Source of the DNA: Pyrus communis
Lineage: Eukaryota; Streptophyta; Magnoliopsida; Rosales; Rosaceae
DNA length: 64,000 nucleotides
Direction: 5' to 3'
Assembly: GCF_963583255.1 (NCBI RefSeq)
Contig: NC_084803.1
Location: forward strand, 23,596,428-23,660,427
The notes under the pieces were generated by a model, which did not search any database, was not told where the DNA came from, and was given only the letters and a program-made list of their open reading frames with translations. Both the position numbers and the translations under genes were made by a program. Below, piece by piece: positions 36,031 through 46,515 of the stretch. Position 1 is the first letter of the stretch, and each line of letters starts with the position of its first letter.

Positions 36031-36039
36031 CTAGTGAAA

Positions 36040-36365
36040 GGACGATGTGAATTGTTGTGGTTAAGGAGATTGCTTACGGGACTTAGACTGCGAATCCTTT
36101 AGGCAAAAAATTAGTTTTAACGGGATCTATAATGAATCTAAATTATGGTAAGATGTTGTCAATTTTACTCATAATCCAGTTCAATAGGATCAACCAAACA
36201 TGTTGAAGTAAACGAACATTTCATTACGGAGAAATTGGAATTTCATATTGTTAAGTTTCCATTCGTGAAATCTGGGAACTAATTGGTAGATATTCTAACA
36301 AAAGCGGTTGTTAATAAGGCATTTAATGACATAGTTAAGATTGATATGTGACTTGTTGTATATAA
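36040..36365 (+). mobile_element. Copia RNase H remnant, right of the CACTA insertion
   Basis: The translation starts GRCELLWLRRLLTGLRLR and continues in broken frames through KHVEVNEHFITEKLEFHIVK, FPFVKS and LVDILTKAVVNKAFND, the standard end of copia RNase H. It joins the left half at 12927 when the CACTA element is removed. An LTR downstream could not be delimited. Confidence 0.8.
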
Positions 36366-37023
36366 ATCCTACAACTTGCTATACAAGAAATGGTAACTAC
36401 GGAGAAGATTCCATAGTTAAGGATTCTAGTCTAACACACACACCATGCTAAATCACCATTGTTTATGCTACGAGGGAATGCCTAACAACGTATATAAAGC
36501 AAACAAATATATCATTTGACTAATTCAACAAGATAGCTGAAATTTGAGTTCCCTTAAAATTCATTTTGCGTTCTGTGGAATCGGGGAGATTAACGGACGG
36601 TTAAGGTGGCAAGAGGTTAGTCGTGGGTTGGGATTCGATACGGGCGTCGGGTTCGGAGGTGGTCATCGGGGGTTGCTATTTGCGAGGGTGCTCGGGGTGG
36701 CGGTCACTGGTGGATCTATTAAGGAACAAGGGGGGTCAGCTGACTTCCCGAACTTCAGTGATCTCCATGGATGGCTTGGGTGCTACCCTTTTAACGGTTG
36801 GAGTTGCTCTTCATACATGCCCTCCAACTAATTGATAAAATGCCTCAAAGAGGAGTTGCCGTTTTATTATTTTAATATATATATATATATATATCAACTT
36901 GGGCATTATATTCTTCCTATGCTTTCAAGTAGTGAATTTTCTTAATTAAAAATAACCGGTAGTCTTGCAACAAAAAAAAAAAAAAAATGGTGGAGACAGG
37001 GGTGGAACATAGTATATAATAAT
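36366..37023. other. Spacer with an unrecognised GC-richer frame and a TA repeat
   Basis: 36544-36831 is open for 95 codons in one frame and 70 in another and is GC-richer than its surroundings. I recognise no domain. A TA microsatellite (36875-36894) and an A15 tract (about 36971-36986) follow. Confidence 0.4.
36875..36894. repeat. (AT)10 microsatellite
   Basis: Ten uninterrupted AT units before CAACTTGG. Confidence 0.9.
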
Positions 37024-37287
37024 GTGTATTTGCTAATTACATTGACTTTGATTTTACCGGTTATTACTACTTTAGCGGAAAAAGCTTTTTCCGCTATGAA
37101 CATTGTGAAAAGTCTATTGCGTAACCGACTGGGAGATCAATGGTTAAGTGATAGTATGATGGTTTATACCGAGAGCAATGTTTTTTCTTCCATTGATAAT
37201 GAAGCTAAATGCAGCGTTTCAAAATATGAAAACGTATTGTGGACAATTGTAACATTTTTTTTTAATAAACAATATTATCTACACTAA
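37024..37287 (+). pseudogene. hAT transposase C-terminal (dimerisation) fragment
   Basis: The 87-residue frame contains LTLILPVITTLAEKAFSAMN, then IVKSLLRNRLGDQWLSDSMM. This matches the hAT dimerisation region (L-LPVATATVERAFSAM...LRNRMGDEWL) found in hAT transposases and TTF-type/ZMYM1-like derivatives. The BED finger and catalytic core are missing upstream, so it is a 3' remnant. The Met at 37024 is just where the open frame begins. Confidence 0.75.
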
Positions 37288-38649
37288 ATAGGAGATAGTG
37301 GAATTAGCGTCACAATTGGCTAATAATAATATGGTTCAAATTCGTCTTTGGTAAAAATCGAATCTTAATTTGAATAATGAAACTATGGTTTAATTTTAAG
37401 ATTATTATATGTCTAAGAAATATTGGTGAACTTTTACATATATTCTTTAATACTTTCTCTCTTTTTTTCATATAGTTTATGGTCTTAAATTATAAACATT
37501 GAATTTATTTATCTTTTTCATATGGCATCATCTTATTGACTTTGCGAGTCCCAAGCACATATGCCAGCACCATGCTAACATAAAATTTAGCGGAATCGAG
37601 CGGAACGGAATAGAAAAATATAGCCAATAATACGACTTTACAATACATGAAAAAACCATGTGTGATAACAACACCTTAATAAAAAGTCGCATCAACATAA
37701 TTTTTTTTTTTGTTTTCAATCGTCAGTATAATTTCTAGATAAGTTTTTATGTTTCATAAACACTTCAAGTCAATTACTTTCTGTTGCTTTCTTTATACTT
37801 TAGCTTTGTGATCTTATAGTTTCAGTTTGGTTCCAGCCAGCAGTTAATTCACCACTTGCATCAGGGTATTAGTTGTTTTCAAGTATCCTTGACTGCTAAA
37901 GCATGGTAAGAACCAGTAGATTTGAAGCATTATTTTCAAACAAGCTTATAATCGCAGCAGCAAGAAAACTCCGGATTTCTTTTTTCTCTTTTTTTATTTA
38001 TTTTCTAAATATCATCCAACTCGGCCCATCATATGTCCAATCAAGCGCTTGTCTGTTAAGACCACAGATGAAAAGCAGGCAGATTTTGCTAAAATCTGCT
38101 CTACAAGTCACTGCTGCTAAATATTAGTTGTCGGTGGATTCACTATACGTTTTGATAAGACAGATTGTATGCTTCCTCTAAATCCCTAATTAGTCATTCT
38201 ATATATTCTTAGTGGACACTGATCTGTTTCGGGTCGCAAGTCATGTTATCACTTTTACTTTTAATCAATTCTTCTCTCTGGCCGTATCCAAAATAGTAGC
38301 TTCATGCAGATTCAACATGAACATGATCCTAATTCCTTTTTAACCTCTGTTTAAATGTTTTTATTTTTTATTTTGATACAATTATATATCTACACTAAAT
38401 ATGAAGGATTTGAACTAAATGTCATTCATAAAAAAATAATAATAATTTAATATTAAATTTGTTATTCATAAAAATTGAACTTAAAATCTTCAACTTACAA
38501 AATATCTTTACACCCTCGTGCTTTGTTGCTGTCTATATTTAGAGGCTTTTCTTTTCATTTTTTTTCTGAAAAAAAAAGAAACTGAGCTTTTCAGTGTTGC
38601 ATAAAACAGAACACAAAGAGCTTGTAGGAGCAAGAGAGGTCTTTGTAAA
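37288..38649. other. Intergenic, no gene seen
   Basis: AT-rich sequence with only short random frames. No repeat ends or protein similarity recognised. Confidence 0.5.
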
Positions 38650-39014
38650 CAAATTTTAAGAGTGAAGAAAAAAAGTGCCTGACCATTTTATCAATTATTA
38701 TTTTTTAAATTACTTTCAAAGAAAAGAGATAACTAAGTGATTTCTTCTTCATCATTGTATGAAAACCTTATTGCTCCCTCCATCTTCATCTCGAATAACA
38801 GCCCTAACACTACTATTCAAACCTTCTCCATCAAATTTTAAGAATAAAGAAAACAAAGTGCCTGACCATTTTATCAATTATTATTTTTTAAATTACTTTC
38901 AAAGAAAAGAGATAACTAAGTGGTTTCTTCTTCATCAACGTATGAAAACGTAATTGCTCCCTCCATCTTCATTTCGAATAACAGCCATAACACTACTATT
39001 CAAACCTTCTCCAT
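38650..39014. repeat. 182-bp tandem duplication
   Basis: Units 38650-38831 and 38832-39014 are head to tail, sharing GTGCCTGACCATTTTATCAA, GATAACTAAGTG and ACACTACTATTCAAACC with a handful of substitutions and one or two single-base indels. No coding potential is conserved. Confidence 0.9.
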
Positions 39015-39489
39015 CACGGTAGATTTTATTTTTTTCTTCTTTCGAAAAATTCTTTGGTGTGCGTCCACAGACTATAAAACAAGTGATCGTGGCATGGTTT
39101 GTATGGACCCAGACAGAGGTGACACTTTCTTTTGTCTCGGACCCATTTCTTTGTCCATTTGTCATGTACCCTAAAACTCAAGTGGTATTTTAGGAGCATG
39201 ATGGTGCCAAACACACAGCCAATATTTGTATAGAGATATAGCAAACAAGAAAGAAAATTGCGAGAGCAGAATACCCCTCCCCTCCCCTATACTGTTTATC
39301 ATTTGGTTCTAGTTATAGTCTTGTTATTGATTTTTCCCAATCACATAAAATTTCATTAGAAGCCTCATTTCCAAGGGGTGGGGATTTCGGTACTTCCAGT
39401 TTAGGTTCTAACATTCGAATTAAATATTTTGATACTGATATAAGCTAAAATGGTAGTGTCAAAATTGGTACTTGGCCTCCACATATTAT

Positions 39490-39830
39490 TAACGTATAAT
39501 CACCATACAAACATCATGACTAGAACCTTTCATTTCTTTACCATCATTTAAAGATAATCTTTGCAAAAATAAATAAATATATAATAAATAAAACAAAACA
39601 GAAAAAACAAAAAACATTCCATTTGAATATCATTTATTCATCCATGTATGTCAAACAATCCACGATTTTGGTAACAAGTAGCATCATCATGATGAACTGT
39701 CTATTTGTTTGATGCATATGGATGACTAAATGATCTCCAAAATTAAATGATTTTTAGTAGAAATGATCTTTAGATGATGTTAATGTAAATGAACGATTCT
39801 GATTATGATGTTTGTATGGTGAATACACAT
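39490..39830. mobile_element. MITE with long inverted ends, copy 1
   Basis: The left end CACCATACAAACATCATGA pairs with right TGATGTTTGTATGGTG, and pairing continues through CATTTCTTTACCATCATTTAAAGAT on the left and ATCTTTAGATGATGTTAATG on the right. The interior is shared with copy 2 at 46196-46515 (for example GATGACTAAATGATCTCCAA). Outer limits and target duplication are unclear. Confidence 0.65.
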
Positions 39831-39859
39831 TGAGAATAAATGGAAACAAATATTATTCT

Positions 39860-40101
39860 TGTTGTGGCTTATTTTATCTAAAGAGGGAGAAATAGAGAGA
39901 GTGCGAAAATTATTGAATGCTTAGGGATTGTGTGATTCTCCCTAAACCAATGCCTTTATGTATAGTAAACCTAGAGGAGAGGATTAACTTATCTTCCAAG
40001 TAAGAACAATCCTCTAGGGAAAGAATCACTAGAATAATAGATAATCTAGAATCCAAATCTTTCTAGGATTTACACAATCAAATATTAAATAATATTCATA
40101 A
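39860..40101 (-). mobile_element. 3' LTR of a minus-strand copia element
   Basis: On the minus strand a CAATGGGAGCA purine tract precedes GTTATGAATATT. The segment ends CCACAACA at 39860. It includes a pyrimidine-rich end and a TATA-like stretch. Limits rest on the tract and the CA end only; the expected initial TG is not intact. Confidence 0.55.
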
Positions 40102-43100
40102 CGTGCTCCCATTGAGTGTGTAAATAGTCAAGTAGATGCAACACTAGGTTCGGCAAAGTTGAGGAAGTTAACTCGACGGGACTAATTTGGAACACGCTAT
40201 AGTCTCGAATAAAGGAACTTGTATATGGAAATAAGTCTCACACAACCCAAATATGGTAACACCCAATATGGGACAAAAATCCATAGTCTAAGGGAAAACG
40301 ATGAGTTGGATGGAAAGCCAAATTAAATGCCTATTGATCATACACAAGGGTATGACCAGTCCAAAAACCTAGTTAGGTAACGAAAACCCAAAGGGAAAAA
40401 TACTCCTAATTGTAGAGAAAATAGTACATTAAGGCTCAGTAATGACTTGGTGAAAAGGTCGGCCAAGTTGTCCTAGGAATAGATTTTCTTAACATCAATG
40501 TTCTGATGTTTGTTGCTGATGAGGAAAAAAAAAAAGCTTTGGTGCATTATGCTTAGTGTCGTCTCCTTTGATGTATCCTTTCTTGAGCTACTTGATACAT
40601 GTTATGTTATCTTCATAAACCATTGTGGGGACGTCAATGATGAAAGGAAGTCCGCAGATGCTTAGAATATGTTCCATAACTATTCTCAACCAAAAGTACA
40701 CCTGAGTGGCTTCATGTAGGGAAAATATCTTAGCATGGTTGGAAAAAGTCGCAACTAAGGTCTGTTTTCTTGACCTCCAAGATATTGCAATGTCTTCAAC
40801 AGTAAAGACGTAACTCATTTAAGAATGTGCCTTGTACATGTAAAACAAATACCCTGCACCAACATAACCAACAAAGCGAGAATCAATTAGAGAACCGAGG
40901 GGATGGCGGCTCCACTCGAGGATTCGTAAGGATATAACAAACCCAAATCCGTCGTACCTTTGAGGTAGCGAAAAATATCTTTAACAACTATCCAGTGTCT
41001 ATGTGTAGGTTCATTATTGTATCTCACTAAAAGATCACAACGAAAAAGATGTTCGGTCTAGTGCACTGAGCTAAGTACAATAATACACTAACTGCACTAA
41101 GAAACTTCGAGTTCCAAGACCACTTCCTCATCGTCCTTAGGATGGAAAGGATCTCATTGCATTTAGCATTTAGAAGACCATAGAAGTACACGAAAGGTTC
41201 TCTTTATCTTTATTAAAATGACGCAATACCTTATAGATGTAGTTCGACTGATGGATAAGTATACGATTCAAACAATCCTCGATCTCCAGGCTGAGTTAGT
41301 ATCAATTTTTCCCTAGATCCTTCATCTTAAATTTCAACTTCAGGTGCGCGATGGTTTTCTCCAGTTCTTTTTGGAGTCTAGATAAGGTTCATGTCATCAA
41401 CATAAATTGCAACAATAAATTCGAAATGTCACTCCTCAATGAACACACAAGGGGATAGTTCATTGTTCATATATTCCTAACTAGTCAAATGTTCACCCAA
41501 ATGGTTATATCATATGCACCCAGATTACTTCGATCCATGGAGTGAATGACTCAATCTAATCGAGAGGCTGCTCTATGGTTTAGAACTATTTGATCCAGTC
41601 AATGGAAGTCCTTTTAGAACTTTTATGTAGATTTTCGTATCCAAATCCCTATAAAGATGCGCAGTTACCACATCCATGAACTACATATAGAGTTTTCTTT
41701 TTTTTTTTTTTTTTGAAAATACCAAACTAATAAGGTAGCGAAACATTATCGCATCCATGACAGGTGGATAAGTTTTGTCATAGTCAATTCCATGGCGCTA
41801 AGAAAACCTTGAGCAACAAGGTGAGTCTTTTATCACACAATTTTGTTCTTCTCATTATGCTTTCTTACGAAAACCCACTTGTAACCAACGGCTTCACATG
41901 TGGCGGTGTAGGGACAACAAGCCCAACACCTTGCATTTTGTAGGTGAATTAAGTTCGATTTCTTATTTCTAGTTTGACCAATCTATTCGACGTCGACATT
42001 CATCAACAAAACGGGCTTCAATGTTACCACTTTGCATGATTTCAATAGCTACTGCATATGCGAATGCATCACCGATTATCATCTCATTCCTTACCCAAAT
42101 ATCATCCAAGCTAGTAAAATGGACCAAAATCTCTCGCTTTTCGAGAGGTGGATTCGTTTCTTCGAAGACGTTTCCATAATCTACAATATCTCCATACATC
42201 AGAAAGGATGAGTAGGCGATGGTCGGATTCACACTGGTTTCACTAGTATGTGTCATGGATTTCCTCTTTCGAGGTTGTGAATCCTTTGAACCAATTGGTT
42301 TACCACGTTTCTGGGTGGGAGCAGATGATTCGCTAGCCTAAGATGTTGGGCACATCAGCGAGGTGGGGCAATCTGCTCAACACATTCGTGGCATCCCATC
42401 CTTTTGGGATGCGGGTTCAATGTTCATATAGTACGTCGATCTTTACAGGCATGTTTGCAGCTCGTTTATGTGATCTCGTCACTTTCACTAGATTGGTAAA
42501 TGCATCCAGCATGCTTTGAGCAATGCTCTAGAGCTTTAAGATTTTTCGCACTCTAGTTTTAGATTGTACGGTGTGGGGATCCAAATGAGACATAATGGGA
42601 ATTTGTCACGATAATTCACGTCGTTCTTCTGGAACTCTGAAGTTCTTATCTCCCCCGAATAACGAGAAGACTGCCTCATAAAAGAGACAATCTACAAAAC
42701 GAGCGGTAAAGATATCGCTTCTAGGTTCTTAATAACAAATGATTGAAGGAGAATCATATCCGACATGGATTCCCATCCTTCTCTGAGGACCCATTTTCGT
42801 ACATAAGGGCTTCATATTCGGCACATAGACTGCATAACCAAAAATGCGCAGATGCGAGATGTTGGGCTTGTATCCAGTTACCAATCAATCGTAGAATAAA
42901 GTTGGGCTATGATGGGCCTCAGGTGGACCAACATCATTGCATAAAGTATTGCATGGCCCTAGGCATAAATTGGGAGTTTCTCATATGATCAAAGTCCAAC
43001 AATCAATTGAAGGCTATTAATAAACGATTCTGCTAAGCCGTCTCAGGTATGAACAAGGGCTACAAAATGTTCAATTTTAACCCCAACCGACATGCAATAG

Positions 43101-44160
43101 GCCCCCTGAATCCTAAATGGTATCCATTTGAAGAAAGGTTGGAGAATCTATTAGGATCTTGTTTTGGAATGGCCACGTAATGAACTTACCTAATGGTCAG
43201 GTTTGACATAAGAAATCTTGGGGGATGTCGCCTAAGAGGGGAAGCCCATGTGTAACTTTGAGGATACGACACATCACACCACGTCCAGGATGTTCCAATT
43301 GATCATGCCTAAGAAAAGTTTATATTGCAAGCCTCGAGATAAGGCCAGCCACATAATGGCTCTCTATAGAACTAATGGTTGTAGTGTACAATCCATTCAA
43401 GAGATGTTCTATCTTCTCTAGAATACGTTTCTGGCCATATTCATATGAAGTAACGCAAAGAAACTCAACTATATTTTCTCAGAGGTTTCACCATGATATT
43501 CGTTAGCTCGAATGTCTTTAGAGCTCAACAACGTTTTTCCGAAACGTGGAGAATAATGAGGCTCTTTAATGGTCAAGATAGTACAATTGGACATTATTCC
43601 TAAATTAGGTTAGAAAAGCCTGAAAAAGTTGCCAGAAGTCATATTTTAGGTATGAAGTTAGTAAAATATATGCGGTCATGTAGGATTGTATGCGTGGTTG
43701 CCCTTTTTGCCAGAATACTAACTTCCTCACTAGTCGTACCTAGAAATAAATTAATTGAATTAGTGACAAGTATAATGAAATTGAAAATTTTGTGCATTCA
43801 ATTAATCATTCGAGAAAATAATCCATAAAACTTTATATCCAAAAATTAAAATAAACACTAACAAATTATCCAAACATAAAGGAAATTGTTCAAAATTTAA
43901 ACAAAAAAAACTAAGGGAGTTCGTCCAAGCATGGGAAATTCGGCCAACTTTAGGCCCATGCCTAAGATTCTATTCTTCCATCGTAGCAGATGCCTCCTGA
44001 AAGTTAGGTTCAAACTTTTGATGACGAGAATGATACTGAGCTACAACCTTGGCGGGAGCTTGGCATACATGTAACCAATGGTCCTTCAAAACATAGCGAT
44101 AACACATATTTGCATCCATAGTGTCAAGTGCTTTACCTTCGCTCTTGAAGTTCAAGGCAT
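40102..44160 (-). mobile_element. Decayed Ty1/copia gag-pol
   Basis: Read on the minus strand from 44160: a gag fragment (44155-43970) with the knuckle C-Y-R-Y-x4-H-x4-C, where the second Cys has become Tyr; scattered integrase pieces; a reverse transcriptase region at about 41700-41200 with a recognisable VDD box (EVYVDDMNL-like); and RNase H at 40818-40588 (ISWRSRKQTLVATFSNHAKI, then a MVYEDNITCIK end). Stops and shifts are frequent. It is about 4 kb and old. No 5' LTR was found above 44160. Confidence 0.75.
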
Positions 44161-45172
44161 TGTGAGTGAGGTAGTAGCGCTTCCAGGCTCTGTTTCCATA
44201 ACATTTTCCAACAAATTGAAAATTAAATGTTATTGAATCAAATGTATAATATTACATAATAAAATTAAGAGTTACATACAGATAACTATTCAACTTTTGA
44301 TTGGGATCAATTTAAAATCACTTACAAATTAATTGGTTATCGGTACTTAACCCTAAAATAAACCTGTATATGTTGCAAGTTCACTTTGGTTGATGCCGGC
44401 CGATTGAATGATAAAAGGGAGGACAAGGTCTATAAATTAAGGATCACACGTATTGCCTTAACAAAACCCTAAAAAGAATTTGGGCATTGTGTCATTTTGT
44501 GGAAACATACACATGGAAAGCGAAAGGCAAAGGACATGAGTGGAGAAACCAGGCTAGAAAGTGGAACAACCCCATTTATTTTGCACCCATGGAGTACCAC
44601 CCTTTTGCTTCAAAGTCCCTCTCATGTGATTTAATACAAGCCAGGGAATAAAATCTAGTGCTCTCGCTTGGCGTGTGGGTATTTTTTAGAAGTACCCCCA
44701 ATATTAGAGAAAAGGGTCACAACGATTCTTTTATAAATTAGTAGTTGAACAGTTGTAACCTGGAGTTGTATACACCGCAATATTCAATTCTCCAATGATT
44801 GCATCATTGACGGGGCAATGCTTATTATTGTAATTATATATAATGTGGTAGTACGGAATTGTATTTGAATTTCTTTGAACCAGAAAATAAAAGTTCATGA
44901 AGACATAAGGGGCAGTCCAATTATATGGAGATAATTTTCCACACTATGTATGGTTTGCTTTCATGCTGCTCCACCAAAGATAAAAAAGAGCACAGTTTTT
45001 TTGCTTGGCACCCAAAGAAACACATGTTCATTGGAAATTATTTAAATTTTTTAAACGTAAAATTCAATTTTTGGGCCAAATATCGTGCCCTTATGTTTTA
45101 AGGCATCATGATATGTTTTTATGAAGAAAAAAAAAAAAAAATACACTATGTTATATATATTAACATGAGATT
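44161..45172. other. Intergenic, no gene seen
   Basis: Low-complexity AT-rich sequence. No protein or repeat structure recognised apart from an A tract near 45127. Confidence 0.5.
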
Positions 45173-45437
45173 TGTCACATCCCGGCTCAGGTCCCCACCA
45201 CATCCTAGGCTCGACTCCATCGTAGCATGATATTGTCTGCTTTAGGCCCCGACCACGCCTTCACGGTTTTGTTTCTGGGAATTCACACGAGAACTTCCCA
45301 GTGGGTCACCCATCCTAGGATTGCTCTCGCGCGAACTTGCTTAACTTCGGAGTTCCTACGGAACCCGAAGCCAGTGAGCTCCCAAAAGGCCTTGTGCTAG
45401 GTAGAGATGAGAATATACATATAAGGCTTAAAGGATC
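45173..45437 (-). mobile_element. Cassandra TRIM LTR remnant carrying 5S rRNA-like sequence
   Basis: On the minus strand the segment has GAACTCCGAAGTTAAGC, CCTAGGATGGGTGACCC and CTGGGAAGTTCTCGTGTG, which match conserved plant 5S rRNA blocks (the internal polymerase III promoter region). It ends GGGATGTGACA. Cassandra is a terminal-repeat retrotransposon in miniature whose LTR contains a 5S-derived sequence. The other end stops near AAGGATC without the expected start TGTAACATCC-like sequence, so this is a truncated single LTR. Confidence 0.85.
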
Positions 45438-45716
45438 AAAACATAAAGTGGGTGCAAAACATTAAATATTGACGGACATCGTGGCACTTTTGCATTAGTG
45501 GTCCTCATGGTGAAAGGTAATCGGAAGATAGTTCATGTGGTAAAAACAAATTAGGATTCAAATCCTCGTGGTGAAAACCGTTAACAAATTTAACACCAAC
45601 TTAGATTAATGGTTCCTGTCGTGATAGGATAACTTAACTTTAGACTGAGTTGATAGGTGAAATAATTGTTTTATGCATAATGCTTGTTTTCCTTTTATGG
45701 GGGACTTACTTGTCTC

Positions 45717-46187
45717 CAAGGTTTTACAAGACCCTAGGAGCTAGTCGGGCAGTAAGCTAGGGTCTAATGCTTATGCGGACTAGGCAGATTTAAATAAATT
45801 TATTATATATTATATAAATATTGTTTGCTTATAAGTAAAAAATATAAATTTCATTGGGATACATAAATTACAAAATAAAATGACAAATAGATTATAAAGT
45901 ATCAGAATATAACAAAAATATGGGAAACAAAGCATATAATGGGTGTTTATTCAAGTATTTACAAGTGTCTTACAATTTATTAAAAAATAAAATGTAAAAT
46001 AAAAGTTATCTATCTTCTGTCTAAGCAAGATTCACTACCTAAGCGGGTTTGGACAGTCTAGGTGGGCGCCTAAGCGGCCTAGGCTGGCGCCTATGCAGGT
46101 TTAGGCACATTTTCTTAATTTCTAAATGCCTATAGATTATTTGGCGTGGTGACCAGCTGCCTAGCGCCACCTATTTCTAGAACTGTG
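45717..46187. mobile_element. Non-autonomous hAT element with 8-bp target duplication
   Basis: Starts CAAGGTTTTACAAGACCCTA and ends CTAGAACTGTG (reverse complement CACAGTTCTAG). It is flanked on both sides by CTTGTCTC (45709-45716 and 46188-46195). Its subterminal parts are full of CTAGGCGCC-like words. The 8-bp duplication and the ends fit hAT. No transposase in 471 bp. Confidence 0.8.
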
Positions 46188-46195
46188 CTTGTCTC

Positions 46196-46515
46196 CCACT
46201 TACGAGTAACGAACCTTAATCGTCCAAACATCATAATCAAATCGTTCATTTTCTTTATCATCATTAAAGATTATGTCTGTAAAAAATTATTCAACTTGGT
46301 GATCTTTTAGCCATTCACATGCATAAAATAAATAAAAGGTTTATCATGACGATGTTGCTTGTTACCAAAACTATTGATTGGTTTAACATGTATGAATGAC
46401 TAAACGATCTCCAAATTGAAATTTGTTTTGTAGATATAGTCTTTAAATGATGATAAAGAGAATGAACAATCCCAATAATGATGTTCGGACGATAAAGGTT
46501 CGTTAATCATAAGTG
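46196..46515. mobile_element. MITE with long inverted ends, copy 2
   Basis: The left arm CACTTACGAGTAACGAACCT plus CGTCC, ACATCAT, TTCATTTTCTTTATCATCAT pairs with the right arm AATGATGATAAAGAGAATGA plus GGACGATAAAGGTTCGTTAATCATAAGTG. The middle matches copy 1 (39490-39830). The hAT element at 45717-46187 abuts its left edge. Confidence 0.7.

Larger units (their letters stand above)
12928..36036 (-). mobile_element. 23.1-kb CACTA (En/Spm) DNA transposon, with nested insertions
   Basis: The left end reads CACTACTACG and the right end CTACTAGTG (CACTAGTAG on the other strand). Both are flanked by AAA (12925-12927 and 36037-36039), a 3-bp duplication as expected for CACTA elements. Both ends carry dense GCGCGACGAA-type subterminal motifs. 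Inside lie a Ptta/En/Spm-type gene, a tnp2 transposase and two small ORFs, all on the minus strand, so the transcriptional 5' end is at 36036. Removing the 9.0-kb gypsy element and the 1.7-kb solo LTR leaves roughly 12.4 kb. Both main genes are disrupted, so the copy is not autonomous now. Confidence 0.9.

Noticed and set aside
45290..45380. A functional 5S rRNA gene
   Set aside because: The 5S-like blocks are embedded in Cassandra LTR sequence with diverged 5' and 3' parts and no terminator T run in place.
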